Below, piece after piece: positions 1-11,059 of a stretch of DNA of 64,000 nucleotides (position 1 is its first letter; every line of letters starts with the position of its first letter). The translations under genes and the position numbers were made by a program. Below the pieces are notes generated by a model, which did no database searches, was not told the DNA's origin, and was given only the letters and a program-made list of their open reading frames with translations. Source of the stretch: Actinomycetota bacterium (lineage in GTDB: Bacteria; Actinomycetota; Actinomycetes; Nanopelagicales; Nanopelagicaceae); NCBI GenBank assembly GCA_009700025.1, contig WLMW01000001.1, positions 1 to 64,000 on the forward strand. The letters are read 5' to 3'.

Positions 1-872
1 TCTAAAAATTCGGCGATAATTTGTGCATTTGAAACCATGCGTTCAACGCGGAGCTCCATCGTCTCAAGAGATTTAACAAGCACCCAAGCATTGAAAGGGC
101 TTAGCGCCGGTCCAGTGTGGCGCGTAAATGGCATCACCTTTTCTTGTATATAGGATGCGGATCCAAGAATCGCTCCAGCTAAAACTCGACCTTGTCCATC
201 AATGTGTTTTGTTGCTGAATACATCACAACATCTGCGCCAAGCTGTAGTGGTTTTTGTAATACAGGTGAAGCCATGACATTATCGACGATTACTGTTGCA
301 CCAACTTTGTGCGCAAGTTCGCTCACCATCGCAATATCAACGATTTCCATTAATGGGTTACTAGGTGTTTCGATGAACACCACTTTTGTTGGTTTGCTTA
401 ATGCAGTAGCCCAAGCAGAAGGATCATTTCCTTTAACAAGCTCGAAAGTCACCCCCCATTTCGGTAGCAGTTCCGTAATTACTACGTGACATGAGGAAAA
501 CATGGCGGCAGATGCAACAACATGGTCACCTTGTTCTACCAGGCAAGCAATAGATGCAAACATGGCAGACATTCCTGATCCCGTTGCTACACAGAATTCT
601 GCACCTTCAATCGCTGCGAGTCGTTGCTCAAACATTGCAACGGTAGGATTATGGAAACGGCTATATAAAAAGTGCTCAGTTTCTTCGGCAAATGAATCTA
701 AAGCCTCTTCAGCTGTTGCATATGTAAAACCGCTATTTAAATAAAGCGCCTCAGAAGTCTCACCAAAACCTGAACGTGCAAGACCACTGCGTATCGCATG
801 AGTTTGCAGATGCAAATCCCACTGGGGTTCTTCGCGATGATTGCGTGGGCGATATCCCCAAGGTGTATTCAT
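1..872 (-). CDS. metZ: PLP-dependent Cys/Met metabolism enzyme, O-succinylhomoserine sulfhydrylase / cystathionine gamma-synthase-like (3' end outside window)
   Basis: Absent from ORF track because incomplete. Reverse-strand translation from ATG at 872: MNTPWGYRPRNHREEPQWDLHLQTHAIRSGLARSGFGETSEALYLNSGFTYATAEEA...YSRFHNPTVAMFEQRLAAIEGAE...YSATKHIDGQGRVLAG (PLP-lysine motif SATKH). Confidence 0.85.
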   Translation of the reverse strand, partial: MNTPWGYRPRNHREEPQWDLHLQTHAIRSGLARSGFGETSEALYLNSGFTYATAEEALDSFAEETEHFLYSRFHNPTVAMFEQRLAAIEGAEFCVATGSGMSAMFASIACLVEQGDHVVASAAMFSSCHVVITELLPKWGVTFELVKGNDPSAWATALSKPTKVVFIETPSNPLMEIVDIAMVSELAHKVGATVIVDNVMASPVLQKPLQLGADVVMYSATKHIDGQGRVLAGAILGSASYIQEKVMPFTRHTGPALSPFNAWVLVKSLETMELRVERMVSNAQIIAEFL

Positions 873-980
873 AAATTAATTGTTGCAGAGCACCGCCATT
901 CTTCTGGCCTCATCTGCCTGTTTCTAGCGTAAAAGTCCTCAGATATTTCCCAGAAATTTCATATTGCAGCTCTTTTTTGT

Positions 981-2195
981 GTGGAATATTCTTGGTCCAT
1001 GGTGAGAGCACGCATGACTCCAGCAGTAGCTAACTCTGCAAAAAAATCTGTTGTCGCTTCAATTTCCTTAATTTCTATCAGTCTTTTCATGAACATGTTT
1101 GGTTTACCTGTAGCCAATGCATCAACACAGACCTGTAACGGTTTGAAAGCAACGATTGTCTCCTCAGCTAAACAAATTCGTGGGACATTCTTTAATGACG
1201 TAATTGTCGTCCAAGGAAATATTGGAAGTACTGTTACTTCTTCTTCTGGTAACGATGTAATTTGTGGTTCAAATGGTGCAGATGTAATTGATGGTGGCGC
1301 AGGAAATGACACAATCCTTGGTTTCAATGGCAACGACAATTTAGTTGGTGGAGATGGAAATGATCGACTAACTGGCGGAGAAGGAAACGACTCGTTATCG
1401 GGCGGTACTGGAAATGATTCTTTACAAGGCGGTACTGGCACGGACAATTTAAATCCTGGAGCCGGTACTAATTATTGTGCCCTCGATAACGCCGATCCCA
1501 TCGTTGGTCAATGCACAATCGATGGAAATGGACCTGCAATTTCAAGTACAAGTGTTGTATCTGCAGCTTCACTCATTACTTTTAGGTGGGCATTTAGTGA
1601 CTTATCAGGTGTAGATAGCAGCTGGATAAAAATTGGTGGATCCCCAGGTTGGATAACTTGGTGTGGTTTTCCGATCATGGGTCAATTGAGTTCAGTTGCT
1701 AATGGAATTTCAACTTTTACAGCTAATTGTCAAATTCCAGCCACTGCAGTCAACGGGGTCTACACCGTGTATTTTGATGGAGTTGACGTGTTTGGTACTC
1801 CTGCAAAGCAAACAACAGTTGATTTCCGAATTACTGCCGGAGTAACAGATGCAATCGCTCCAGTGACAACAAATGTCACTGTAGTCGGAGGGAACCCAGC
1901 CACTCGCCAACCAATTACTATCACTTGGAAGTCAACAGATAGCAGTGGAGTCGATGGCGTTATGACTTGGGTTGCACTTGAAGGTGGTGGCTTCGCTAAT
2001 GGTTCAGGGCAGGCTTATTTTGAATATGGTGCGACAACGCGAACTTCTGGAACTGCATTGGATGGCACATATCAACAAGTGATTACTCCCAATGCAATTA
2101 CGGTTCCTGGAAATTATTCCATTTGGATAAGTGCTCGAGATATCTATGGAAACAAAGACTTTTCACCGACTAGCGTAACTTTCAAAACTCCATAA
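981..2195 (+). CDS. Secreted RTX-type (hemolysin-type calcium-binding repeat) protein with two C-terminal Ig/fibronectin-like repeats
   Basis: N-terminal hydrophobic signal-like segment, then GGxGNDxLxGG nonapeptides (DGGAGNDTILGFNGNDNLVGGDGNDRLTGGEGNDSLSGGTGNDSLQGG). GTG start at 981 or ATG at 999. Confidence 0.75.
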   Translation: MEYSWSMVRARMTPAVANSAKKSVVASISLISISLFMNMFGLPVANASTQTCNGLKATIVSSAKQIRGTFFNDVIVVQGNIGSTVTSSSGNDVICGSNGADVIDGGAGNDTILGFNGNDNLVGGDGNDRLTGGEGNDSLSGGTGNDSLQGGTGTDNLNPGAGTNYCALDNADPIVGQCTIDGNGPAISSTSVVSAASLITFRWAFSDLSGVDSSWIKIGGSPGWITWCGFPIMGQLSSVANGISTFTANCQIPATAVNGVYTVYFDGVDVFGTPAKQTTVDFRITAGVTDAIAPVTTNVTVVGGNPATRQPITITWKSTDSSGVDGVMTWVALEGGGFANGSGQAYFEYGATTRTSGTALDGTYQQVITPNAITVPGNYSIWISARDIYGNKDFSPTSVTFKTP

Positions 2196-2235
2196 AACAC
2201 ACTCAATAGTGTGCTTAATCATTTAGTGTGGCAGA

Positions 2236-3150
2236 GTGAGCAGTATGTCTAATACCGCCATTTCAGTTACGGATTTGAGTAAAAAATACGGAGAAAGAAT
2301 GGCCGTATCCCACGCAACTTTTGAAGTCCCTCTAGGAACAATCTGTGGATTCGTTGGTCCGAATGGATCAGGCAAGACCACCACAATGCGAATGCTCCTT
2401 GGTCTAATTACACCAACAGGTGGTACGGGTGAGATATTGGGTGAATCAATCCAGCATCCTGAAAAGTATTTGCCACGAGTAGGTGCAATGATTGAAGGTC
2501 CAGCGTTTTATCCAGCACTGAGTGGAAAAGAAAACCTTAATTATCTAGCTTCACTTGGTGGCTTTTCAACAGATCGCGTTCAACACTTGCTCGATCAAGT
2601 TGGCTTAGGTGATCGTGGTAAATCAAAATATAAAACTTATTCACTCGGAATGAAGCAGCGCTTAGGAATAGCCGCGGCGCTTTTACCAAACCCAAAACTT
2701 TTAATGCTAGATGAGCCAACAAATGGTTTAGACCCCGAAGGAATTCAAGAAGTACGCGCGCTTTTGCGCTCATTAGCAAATGAAGGCACTTCCGTATTTG
2801 TTTCATCTCATCTTTTATCCGAGCTTGAACTTATTAGCGATTACTTAGTCATGTTACGAAAAGGTCAAGTTGTCTTTACTGGAAAAATGACAGAATTAAT
2901 GCTTAACCAACAACCAGTCATTATTGCTAAAGGGGCAAATGAGACAGAACTCGTGACGCTTCTTGCAATTGCAGAAGCGGCCGGACATAAAGCAATTATT
3001 CGCGATGGTGCAGTTCATGTTGAAGGTCCAGCAAGTTGGGCTTTAGATTTCAACCGTGCAGCATTTGATGCCGGAATCACTCTCTCGCAGTTGACGCCAC
3101 AATTACCTAATCTTGAAGAGACTTTCTTTGAAATGACAGGTGAAAAATAA
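2236..3150 (+). CDS. ABC transporter ATP-binding protein
   Basis: Walker A GPNGSGKTTT, signature YSLGMKQRLGIA, Walker B LLMLDEPTNGLD; start may be ATG at 2245. Confidence 0.92.
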   Translation: MSSMSNTAISVTDLSKKYGERMAVSHATFEVPLGTICGFVGPNGSGKTTTMRMLLGLITPTGGTGEILGESIQHPEKYLPRVGAMIEGPAFYPALSGKENLNYLASLGGFSTDRVQHLLDQVGLGDRGKSKYKTYSLGMKQRLGIAAALLPNPKLLMLDEPTNGLDPEGIQEVRALLRSLANEGTSVFVSSHLLSELELISDYLVMLRKGQVVFTGKMTELMLNQQPVIIAKGANETELVTLLAIAEAAGHKAIIRDGAVHVEGPASWALDFNRAAFDAGITLSQLTPQLPNLEETFFEMTGEK

Positions 3151-3956
3151 TGTGGAACGTTGTGATTTCAGAGCTTCGTAAACTGCGCAGGCCAACATTA
3201 TTTCTTGGCACAATGGGTGCTGTCGTGTTTTTCAGCGCTCTCTTTTCATCACTTTTATTCTTATTAATAGACTCACCTGATGGAAACGCAGATCGAGGAA
3301 GAATGGTCGGTCGTGAAGTTTTAAGTCTTGCTGCTGGTGGTGTACAAGGTTTTAGCAGTGTTGGCGGATTCCTCGGAATAATTGCTCTCTGTGTTTTTGC
3401 CGCACAGACTGCTCAGGAATACACCTACGGGACTCTCCGCAATATTTTAGTGCGCCAACCCGGGCGATTACGGGTATTAGCTGGCAAATTTATTGCGATG
3501 AAGCTTTTCGCAATAGTCATGATCATTCTCTCAGCATTGGTTAGTCTCTCAGCATCTTTTATACTCGCACCTCGAGCAAAAGTTTCAACTGATTTATGGT
3601 TGAGTGCTGATGGTCGTCATGCACTTCTTACAACGTTTATAAATATTATTATCTCAGTTATCGGCTTTGGAACTATAGGAATGGTGCTTGGTCTACTGCT
3701 TCGCTCACCCATTAGCGCGATTTCTTTTGGAGTTTTGTGGTTACTAATAGTTGAAAATCTACTAATTGCCGTAAAAAATTCATTACAAAACTGGTTGCCT
3801 GGTGCTCAGTTGGCCTCCATTGCATCAGGTGGGGCACCAACTGGCCCAGCAAATGGAATTCAATACTCACATGCCTTATTTGTAGGTGGAATCTATGTTG
3901 CTATTGGAGCCGTGATTGCCTCCTACTTATTTGTACGCCGTGATGTATCTAATTGA
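3150..3956 (+). CDS. ABC-2 type transporter permease
   Basis: Overlaps the upstream ATPase stop by 1 nt; multiple hydrophobic segments. Confidence 0.82.
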   Translation: MWNVVISELRKLRRPTLFLGTMGAVVFFSALFSSLLFLLIDSPDGNADRGRMVGREVLSLAAGGVQGFSSVGGFLGIIALCVFAAQTAQEYTYGTLRNILVRQPGRLRVLAGKFIAMKLFAIVMIILSALVSLSASFILAPRAKVSTDLWLSADGRHALLTTFINIIISVIGFGTIGMVLGLLLRSPISAISFGVLWLLIVENLLIAVKNSLQNWLPGAQLASIASGGAPTGPANGIQYSHALFVGGIYVAIGAVIASYLFVRRDVSN

Positions 3957-4031
3957 AGACACCAGCACGTATTACACCTTTTTTCTAAGTTTGCTCATTT
4001 ATTCTTATGGCCTTCCCTCGGAGGTTTTGAT

Positions 4032-5234
4032 TTGAAAAAATACGGAGCGGTTTCTTTAGCTCTTATTGCTGCCCTGACGCTCACAGCAGCGCCAGCAATT
4101 GCGAAGACCCCAAAACCTACTTTGGCACAGATTGAAGCGGCCAAGAAGATTGAAGCAGCTAAGAAAAAAACCGCAGATGCGCAAGCAGCTAAATTAGCTG
4201 CGGCAAATCAAAGCCTCCGAACTCTGACCGCAAAGGCAAATGCTGCGACCGCAATGTATAAAAAAGCTCAACAAGAGTTAGCCATTGCCGAAGCAGCAGC
4301 ACGAGCAGCAGCGAAATATGCCACTGAGACAGCAGCTGCAGTAGATGAAGCACACCGAGTGATTGGGCAACTCGCATCTAACGCTTACATTTTAGGTGGC
4401 AGCATGACGGACATTGAACCTCTGCTCAGCTCAAACGGACCACAGGATTTAATGGATCAACTTAGTTTGTTGAGTACGCTAGGAACTAAAAATACAATTG
4501 CATTAGAGCGCTTTAAAGCCGCAGAAGTTGTTGCGCGCGCTGCCAAACAAGCTGCTGATGAAGCAAAAATTGCGCAACAGAAAGCTACTGAAAAAGTGGC
4601 AGCAGCCAAAAAGGTTGCAGATGATGCAAAGGCTGAGCAAGCCAAAGAAGTAGCGAAATTACAGAAAATTCAAGATCAATTAATGAAAGAACTTTTAAGT
4701 GCTAGAAAAGTGCGCACGACACTTGAGCAGCAGCGCCAACTTGCACTCTTAGAAGAAGCACAATCTAATCAAGCTGGACAAACTCCTGGACAAGCAAAAA
4801 TCTGGCCAGACATTGGTTTTAAAGGCCGATCAACTATTAGAACGACGGAGGCCCAACGCTTAAAAGCAGTTGAGTATGCAAAGAAGCAAGTATTAGCACG
4901 CAAGCCATATATATGGGGAACTCAAGGTCCTAACTCCTTTGACTGCTCGGGGCTTGTTTATTCAGCATATAAATATGCTGGGCTCGGTTGGCCGAATTGG
5001 GATCGACTTAACTCGGCTCTCTATTCGGGATATACGAAACACGTGTCGCTGAATGAGCTTGTACCAGGCGATCTTCTTTTCTACTCTTATAAAGGAACAA
5101 TTTCAACGATTCATCACATCACTATTTATGCAGGAAATGGCATGATGTGGGAAGCAAATTCAAAGAAAATTGGATTAATTTACTCAAATATTTATAGCGT
5201 TAAAGGGCTTATGCCATTTGGCGGTCGGGTCTAG
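4032..5234 (+). CDS. Secreted coiled-coil NlpC/P60 peptidoglycan hydrolase (RipA-like)
   Basis: Signal peptide, Ala/Lys-rich coiled coil, C-terminal FDCSGLVYSAYKYAG ... HHITIYAGNG catalytic motifs. Confidence 0.88.
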   Translation: MKKYGAVSLALIAALTLTAAPAIAKTPKPTLAQIEAAKKIEAAKKKTADAQAAKLAAANQSLRTLTAKANAATAMYKKAQQELAIAEAAARAAAKYATETAAAVDEAHRVIGQLASNAYILGGSMTDIEPLLSSNGPQDLMDQLSLLSTLGTKNTIALERFKAAEVVARAAKQAADEAKIAQQKATEKVAAAKKVADDAKAEQAKEVAKLQKIQDQLMKELLSARKVRTTLEQQRQLALLEEAQSNQAGQTPGQAKIWPDIGFKGRSTIRTTEAQRLKAVEYAKKQVLARKPYIWGTQGPNSFDCSGLVYSAYKYAGLGWPNWDRLNSALYSGYTKHVSLNELVPGDLLFYSYKGTISTIHHITIYAGNGMMWEANSKKIGLIYSNIYSVKGLMPFGGRV

Positions 5235-5243
5235 TCTTAGCTT

Positions 5244-6200
5244 ATGAGCACAAATGCACTATTAATCCGAAGTGCAGTGCGTACTTGGCTGGAAAAATTT
5301 GAAGCTGGCGATGTAGTTTTAGTAGCAGTATCCGGTGGTGCAGATTCGTTGGCACTCGCTTACGCACTTTCGCTTGAAGCTCCAAAATTAGCAATCCAGT
5401 TACGTGCTGTAACTATTGATCATCAACTCCAAAGTGAGTCTGCTGTTCAAGCAATAAAAGTTGTTGATCAAATGAAAACACTTGGCATCGAAACAACCGT
5501 TAAGAAAGTCATGGTTGAAGTCATAGATGGACCTGAAGCATCTGCGCGCAAGGCTCGATATGCTGCACTGGATGAAGTAGGGAATAAATTAAATGCATCA
5601 GGAATTTTTTTAGGTCATACTCGTGATGATCAAGCAGAGACAGTTTTATTGGGATTAGCACGTGGTTCGGGTACGCGTTCGTTATCAGGAATGGCTGCGC
5701 ACACTGGAAAATATATTCGACCACTACTCGCAATTACACGCAAACAAACAGAAGACCTCTGTCGTGAAACTGGCTTACATATTTGGAATGACCCACACAA
5801 TTTAGATTCAAGCTTTGCGCGGGTCCGAGTTCGCACGGAGGCTATCCCAACTCTAGAAAATACGATTGGCCCTGGAATCTCCGAAGCTCTTGCACGCAGC
5901 GCCGAGTTATTGCGTCAGGATGCTGATGCACTCGATGCTTGGGCCGTGCGTGAAATAGGTCAACTCGTTCTCCATGATTTGGACTGTGCGCACCTAGCCA
6001 CGCTGCCAGGTGCCATTCGCAGTCGGATTATCCGTGCCGCTATTTATGCCGCTGGGGCGCCTTCTGGCTCGATTTCAGCCGAGCACTTAGTCTCAGTTGA
6101 GGCTTTAATTACGGCCTGGAGCGGGCAAGGGCCATCCCATCTGCCGGGTGGTGTGAAGGTTGAGCGTTTTTCGGGCAGACTTTCGCTCTTACGTAACTGA
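5244..6200 (+). CDS. tilS: tRNA(Ile)-lysidine synthetase
   Basis: PP-loop SGGADSLALAYAL, GHTRDDQAETVLLGLARGSG; followed by hpt and ftsH. Confidence 0.92.
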   Translation: MSTNALLIRSAVRTWLEKFEAGDVVLVAVSGGADSLALAYALSLEAPKLAIQLRAVTIDHQLQSESAVQAIKVVDQMKTLGIETTVKKVMVEVIDGPEASARKARYAALDEVGNKLNASGIFLGHTRDDQAETVLLGLARGSGTRSLSGMAAHTGKYIRPLLAITRKQTEDLCRETGLHIWNDPHNLDSSFARVRVRTEAIPTLENTIGPGISEALARSAELLRQDADALDAWAVREIGQLVLHDLDCAHLATLPGAIRSRIIRAAIYAAGAPSGSISAEHLVSVEALITAWSGQGPSHLPGGVKVERFSGRLSLLRN

Positions 6201-6216
6201 GCCAAGGGGAGTCTTT

Positions 6217-6768
6217 GTGGATTTAGCCGGAGTTGAAAAGGATATCGAACGCGTAGTTGTAACCGAAGAAGAGTTACAAGCAAAGATTAAAGAGTTAGCT
6301 GCACGCGTTGATAAAGACTATGAAGGCCAAGACTTACTTTTGATTGGCGTACTTAAAGGTGCAGTAATGGCTGTAGCTGATCTTTCACGTGCTTTGCAAC
6401 GCCATGTTGAAATGGATTGGATGGCAGTTTCATCATATGGCTCTGGAACTAAATCAAGCGGTGTTGTTCGAATCCTGAAAGATTTAGATCGCGATATTAC
6501 TGGCCGCAATGTTTTAATAGTTGAAGACATTGTCGATTCTGGGCTCACCCTGTCATGGCTAAAGGCAAATCTTGAATCACGCGGAGTCGGTAGCGTAGAA
6601 ATTCTTGCTATCTTGCGCAAACCAGAGGCAGCAAAAGTTAAGATTGATGTTAAGTATGTTGGTTTTGAAATCCCAACTGATTTCGTAGTTGGATACGGTC
6701 TTGATTTCGATGAGAAATATCGCAACCTTCCATTTATTGCTGTGCTTGCTAAGCACATGTATTCATAG
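6217..6768 (+). CDS. hpt: Hypoxanthine phosphoribosyltransferase
   Basis: VLIVEDIVDSGLTLSWL PRPP motif. Track start 6160 is in frame, but GTG at 6217 preceded by ggggag is the better start. Confidence 0.92.
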   Translation: MDLAGVEKDIERVVVTEEELQAKIKELAARVDKDYEGQDLLLIGVLKGAVMAVADLSRALQRHVEMDWMAVSSYGSGTKSSGVVRILKDLDRDITGRNVLIVEDIVDSGLTLSWLKANLESRGVGSVEILAILRKPEAAKVKIDVKYVGFEIPTDFVVGYGLDFDEKYRNLPFIAVLAKHMYS

Positions 6769-6794
6769 ATCAAGTTAAGAAACGAGAAATAAAA

Positions 6795-8855
6795 ATGTCT
6801 GAAACGAAGAAGCCAGTAAAAAAGGCAGCGGCAAAGAAATCGCTGACGAAGAGTTTTACTGGAAGCTCCAACCCCAAGAAGCCTGTTACTCGTGCGGGTC
6901 GAATTTTTCGTGGTCCACTTTTTTGGATTTTAGTTGCCATTCTTGCCGTTTCACTTTTCGGTCAAATAACTGCGGCAGGAAATCGCTACACACAGATTGA
7001 AACATCTCAAGCTTTAGATGCAATTTCACAGTCAAATGTGTTGTCAGCAGAAGTAGTTGATAAAGATCAGAAAATTCGTTTAATTCTAAAGCCAGGGGTG
7101 ACAATCAAAGGTGCAAGTAAGGTAGAGGCATCCTATGTTGCACGGCAAGAACCAACCATTGTCGATGCACTGACTTCTAATTCACCAGCCGAGGGTTGGA
7201 ATGTTCGAGTTCCAACACAGTCACTGCTCGTATCTTTTCTTTTCTCAATAATCCCGTTTTTGCTGATTGGTTTTTTGTTCTTCTGGATGATGAGCCAGGC
7301 ACAAGGTGGCAATAAAGTCTTTCAGTTTGGGAAATCGCGTGCAAAACTTCAGAGTAATGATGTACCGAAAACTACTTTCAAAGATGTTGCTGGTGCTGAT
7401 GAGGCAATTGCCGAACTTGAAGAGATTAAAGACTTTCTAGCTAACCCGGATAAATACGGAGTACTCGGTGCAAAGATTCCAAAGGGAGTTTTACTCTTTG
7501 GTCCTCCCGGAACCGGTAAAACATTACTTGCTCGTGCAGTAGCTGGTGAAGCAGGTGTTCCTTTCTATTCCATATCGGGATCAGATTTCGTGGAAATGTT
7601 TGTTGGTGTAGGCGCTGCTCGTGTGCGTGACTTATTTAACCAAGCAAAAGAGAATTCACCTGCGATTGTTTTTGTTGACGAGATTGATGCTGTTGGTCGC
7701 CAACGCGGCGCAGGTATGGGTGGCGGGCATGATGAACGTGAACAGACACTCAATCAGCTTTTAGTTGAGATGGATGGTTTCGAGGAAAATACAAAAGTAA
7801 TTCTGATTGCTGCAACTAACCGTCCAGATGTTTTAGACCCAGCTCTTTTGCGTCCAGGACGTTTTGATCGCCAAATCGCAGTTGATCGTCCGGACCTCAA
7901 GGGTCGCGAAGCGATTCTGGCAGTGCATGCAAAAAATAAGCCGATCAGTGATGACGTGAAGTTAATTGACTATGCACGCCGCACGCCAGGCTTTACTGGC
8001 GCAGATTTGGCAAATGTTCTCAACGAAGCTGCATTGTTAACTGCTCGCGAAGAAAAGAAGTTGATTTCAAACGCCGAGCTGGATGAGGCAATTGACCGCG
8101 TTATGGCCGGTCCACAGCGTAAGTCTCGCATCATGAGTGATGATGAGCGTCGCGTCACTGCGTACCACGAAGCCGGTCATGCATTGGTTGCGCATGCACT
8201 TCCACATACAGATCCAGTTCATAAAATTACAATCATGCCTCGTGGTCGTGCACTCGGTTACACAATGATTCTTCCCGATGAAGATCGATACTCAACAACT
8301 CGTAATCAACTTCTTGATCAATTAGCGTATTCACTAGGTGGACGCGCAGCTGAAGAGTTAATTTTTCATGATCCTTCAACAGGTGCATCAAATGACATTG
8401 AGAAAGCAACAGCATTGGCACGCGCCATGGTTACTCAATACGGAATGACAGAAGCGATTGGCGCAATAAAGTTAGGTGCTGGAAGCGATGCTCCTTTTAT
8501 GGGTCGTGACTACGGACATCAACGTGATTACTCTGAAAGTATTGCCGGTTTAGTTGACAGTGAAATACGTAAACTTATTGAAAATGCGCATCAAGAGGCT
8601 TTTGATATCCTGGTTGCAAACCGTGAGATCCTAGATGAGATGGTTTTAGTGCTCCTTGATAAGGAAACTATTAACAAAGATGAGATTGCAGATATTTTCA
8701 AGAAGGTTAAGACAGTAACTTCACGACCTGCATGGACAGGTTCGGTAACACGAGTGCCATCAGATCAACCACCAGTAGAAGTTCCGGTACGCACAGTCGA
8801 GGTAGTAGAGGTCAAGAAACCAACTCGACGTAAGAAGGCTACAAGTGCCGATTAA
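6795..8855 (+). CDS. ftsH: ATP-dependent zinc metalloprotease FtsH
   Basis: AAA motifs [21 protein letters not shown] region, HEAGH zinc site. Confidence 0.97.
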   Translation: MSETKKPVKKAAAKKSLTKSFTGSSNPKKPVTRAGRIFRGPLFWILVAILAVSLFGQITAAGNRYTQIETSQALDAISQSNVLSAEVVDKDQKIRLILKPGVTIKGASKVEASYVARQEPTIVDALTSNSPAEGWNVRVPTQSLLVSFLFSIIPFLLIGFLFFWMMSQAQGGNKVFQFGKSRAKLQSNDVPKTTFKDVAGADEAIAELEEIKDFLANPDKYGVLGAKIPKGVLLFGPPGTGKTLLARAVAGEAGVPFYSISGSDFVEMFVGVGAARVRDLFNQAKENSPAIVFVDEIDAVGRQRGAGMGGGHDEREQTLNQLLVEMDGFEENTKVILIAATNRPDVLDPALLRPGRFDRQIAVDRPDLKGREAILAVHAKNKPISDDVKLIDYARRTPGFTGADLANVLNEAALLTAREEKKLISNAELDEAIDRVMAGPQRKSRIMSDDERRVTAYHEAGHALVAHALPHTDPVHKITIMPRGRALGYTMILPDEDRYSTTRNQLLDQLAYSLGGRAAEELIFHDPSTGASNDIEKATALARAMVTQYGMTEAIGAIKLGAGSDAPFMGRDYGHQRDYSESIAGLVDSEIRKLIENAHQEAFDILVANREILDEMVLVLLDKETINKDEIADIFKKVKTVTSRPAWTGSVTRVPSDQPPVEVPVRTVEVVEVKKPTRRKKATSAD

Positions 8856-9447
8856 TAAAGTTTCAGTTACCGATGGACGAGCATCTGGGCCTTATGACCA
8901 AGAGCGTGCTGAGCGTGCAATTCGTGAACTATTACTTGCTCTGGGTGAAGATCCAGACAGAGATGGACTAAAAGACACCCCAGCGCGCGTTGCGCGTGCC
9001 ATGAAAGAAAACTTCGGCGGACTATGGCAAGCACCAGAAGATGTCTTGACTACTACTTTTGATATCGGCCATGAAGAGTTAGTTATTGTGCGCGATATCG
9101 AATTATTTTCACATTGCGAACACCACTTGACTCCATTTCATGGTGTTGCACATATTGGTTACATTCCTCAAGGAAAAATTACGGGCCTATCTAAGTTGGC
9201 GCGTTTAGTAGATGTTTATGCCAAGCGCCCTCAAGTACAAGAAAGACTTACGACTCAAATTGCAGATGCACTAGTTGAAATTCTTGATCCACTAGGCGTG
9301 ATTGTCATTATTGACTGCGAACATATGTGCATGTCGATGCGAGGTGTTAAGAAGTCACAGGCTCGTACAACAACTAGTGCAGTTCGCGGTGCACTTCTTA
9401 ATCCCGCAACGCGCGCCGAAGCGATTAGTCTCATCACACATAGGTAA
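8845..9447 (+). CDS. folE: GTP cyclohydrolase I
   Basis: [35 protein letters not shown] start overlapping the ftsH 3' end. Confidence 0.96.
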   Translation: MPINKVSVTDGRASGPYDQERAERAIRELLLALGEDPDRDGLKDTPARVARAMKENFGGLWQAPEDVLTTTFDIGHEELVIVRDIELFSHCEHHLTPFHGVAHIGYIPQGKITGLSKLARLVDVYAKRPQVQERLTTQIADALVEILDPLGVIVIIDCEHMCMSMRGVKKSQARTTTSAVRGALLNPATRAEAISLITHR

Positions 9448-9450
9448 ATC

Positions 9451-10206
9451 ATGAAGATCATGGGAATTCTCAATGTAACCCCGGATTCATTTGCAGACGG
9501 CGGCCGTCATAATTCATTTGAGGATGCAGTTAAGCATGCACGGGCCATGATCGCCGAAGGTGTAGACATTATCGATGTTGGAGGCGAATCAACCCGACCT
9601 GGTGCTGAACGAGTAAGTGAAGCAGAAGAAATTGCTCGAGTTATTCCGGTGATAACTGAACTAGCGAAAAATGGTGTTCCAATCAGTATTGACACCATGC
9701 GGGCCAGCACTGCTTTGGCAGCAGTTAAAGCAGGTGCTCGGATAATTAATGATGTAAGCGGGGGATTAGCCGATCCTAAAATGTTATCTGTAGCAGCTGA
9801 TCTCAACGTTCGATATATCGCAATGCATTGGCGTGGGCCCTCTAAAGTAATGAATTCAAAGGCAGTTTATGGAGATGTTGTACAGGACGTTGTATCCGAA
9901 CTCAAAGCACGAATTACTGCGGCATTAGCTGCTGGAATCGCACCAGAAAATCTAATTTTAGATCCAGGAATTGGCTTTGCCAAAGATGCCGAACATAACT
10001 GGGAGATAATAAATAGAATCGAAGAAATAGTATCCCTTGGTCATCCAGTATTGATTGGCGCATCTCGTAAACGTTTTCTGGGCGGTGATTCCCCGGACGG
10101 GCGCGAAGCTGCAAGTATCGCCCTTACAAAACAACTTTCCACTTCTGGTATTTGGGGAGTTAGAGTTCACTCTGTGAAGCCCCATAAGGAAGTAATCTCA
10201 TTATGA
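9451..10206 (+). CDS. folP: Dihydropteroate synthase
   Basis: MGILNVTPDSFADGG; DVGGESTRPGA; LDPGIGFAKD. Confidence 0.96.
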   Translation: MKIMGILNVTPDSFADGGRHNSFEDAVKHARAMIAEGVDIIDVGGESTRPGAERVSEAEEIARVIPVITELAKNGVPISIDTMRASTALAAVKAGARIINDVSGGLADPKMLSVAADLNVRYIAMHWRGPSKVMNSKAVYGDVVQDVVSELKARITAALAAGIAPENLILDPGIGFAKDAEHNWEIINRIEEIVSLGHPVLIGASRKRFLGGDSPDGREAASIALTKQLSTSGIWGVRVHSVKPHKEVISL

Positions 10207-10565
10207 GCGATGCAATTTTCCTTACAGGCATTCATGGATTTGGTTTTCATGGTTTGTTTGAACACGAACGTACAAATGGTCAAAATTTTTACGTGGATTT
10301 ATCGCTTTCCGTGGATTTATCTCAAGCTTCACAAAGTGATTCAATAGAAGACACTGTTAACTATGCAGAAGTTACTGATTTAGTTGTTGAAGAGATTACC
10401 TCTAATCCTGTTTCTCTCATTGAAAAACTAGCTTGGCGCATAGGGGAGCGAGTGTTGTTCGAGCACAAGAAAGTTAGCGCTGTGACAGTGACTGTTCATA
10501 AGCCGCAAGCACCTGTGGCAGCCACAGTTAAAGATATTGCTGTGCAAGTTACTCGCACGCGATGA
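10203..10565 (+). CDS. folB: Dihydroneopterin aldolase
   Basis: GIHGFGFHGLFEHERTNGQNFYVDL; in fol cluster, 4-nt overlap with folP. Confidence 0.93.
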   Translation: MSDAIFLTGIHGFGFHGLFEHERTNGQNFYVDLSLSVDLSQASQSDSIEDTVNYAEVTDLVVEEITSNPVSLIEKLAWRIGERVLFEHKKVSAVTVTVHKPQAPVAATVKDIAVQVTRTR

Positions 10566-11017
10566 AAGCTGTTGTAGCTTTAGGCTCAAACTTAGGTAAT
10601 CCACAAGAAAACCTAGATATTGCTATCGAGTTATTAAAGAATGCCAGTGAATTTCTTGCAGTATCTTCATATTTTATAACTGCACCAGTTGGTGGACCAG
10701 AACAACCCGATTATGTGAATGCAATCTGCATTCTTGAAAGCGATCTCCCTGCACTCGATTTGTTATCACTGTTGCAAGGAATTGAAAAAACTTTGGGTCG
10801 TGAACGATTGGTCCATTGGGGGCCTCGCACTATTGATTTGGATTTAATTCAATATGGTGGGCTGCTCAGTAAGAGTGCTGAATTAGAGCTTCCGCACCCT
10901 CGTGCCCATGAGCGCAGATTTGTTTTAGAGCCTTGGTTAGAAATCGATGCAGATGCTGTGCTGCTCACTCATGGTCGAGTTGATCAGATTTTGGCGCAAT
11001 TGGAACTTAACCCGTAA
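10562..11017 (+). CDS. folK: 2-amino-4-hydroxy-6-hydroxymethyldihydropteridine pyrophosphokinase
   Basis: ALGSNLGNP; RERLVHWGPRTIDLDLIQYG; LPHPRAHERRFVLEPW. Confidence 0.95.
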   Translation: MKAVVALGSNLGNPQENLDIAIELLKNASEFLAVSSYFITAPVGGPEQPDYVNAICILESDLPALDLLSLLQGIEKTLGRERLVHWGPRTIDLDLIQYGGLLSKSAELELPHPRAHERRFVLEPWLEIDADAVLLTHGRVDQILAQLELNP

Positions 11018-11059
11018 ACTAACGTCATCTCGCCCGGTACCTGAAAGGACTGGAGCCTT

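Noticed and set aside
202-744. Two plus-strand ORFs at the window start
   Set aside because: Antisense to the clear metZ-like gene on the minus strand; no recognisable protein features.
959-1447. Minus-strand Pro/Ser-rich repeat ORF (PVPPxxESFPSPP...)
   Set aside because: It is the exact antisense shadow of the RTX glycine/aspartate repeats on the plus strand.
4032-4800. Ala/Lys repetitive DNA as a possible repeat element
   Set aside because: Explained by the coiled-coil region of the NlpC/P60 protein.
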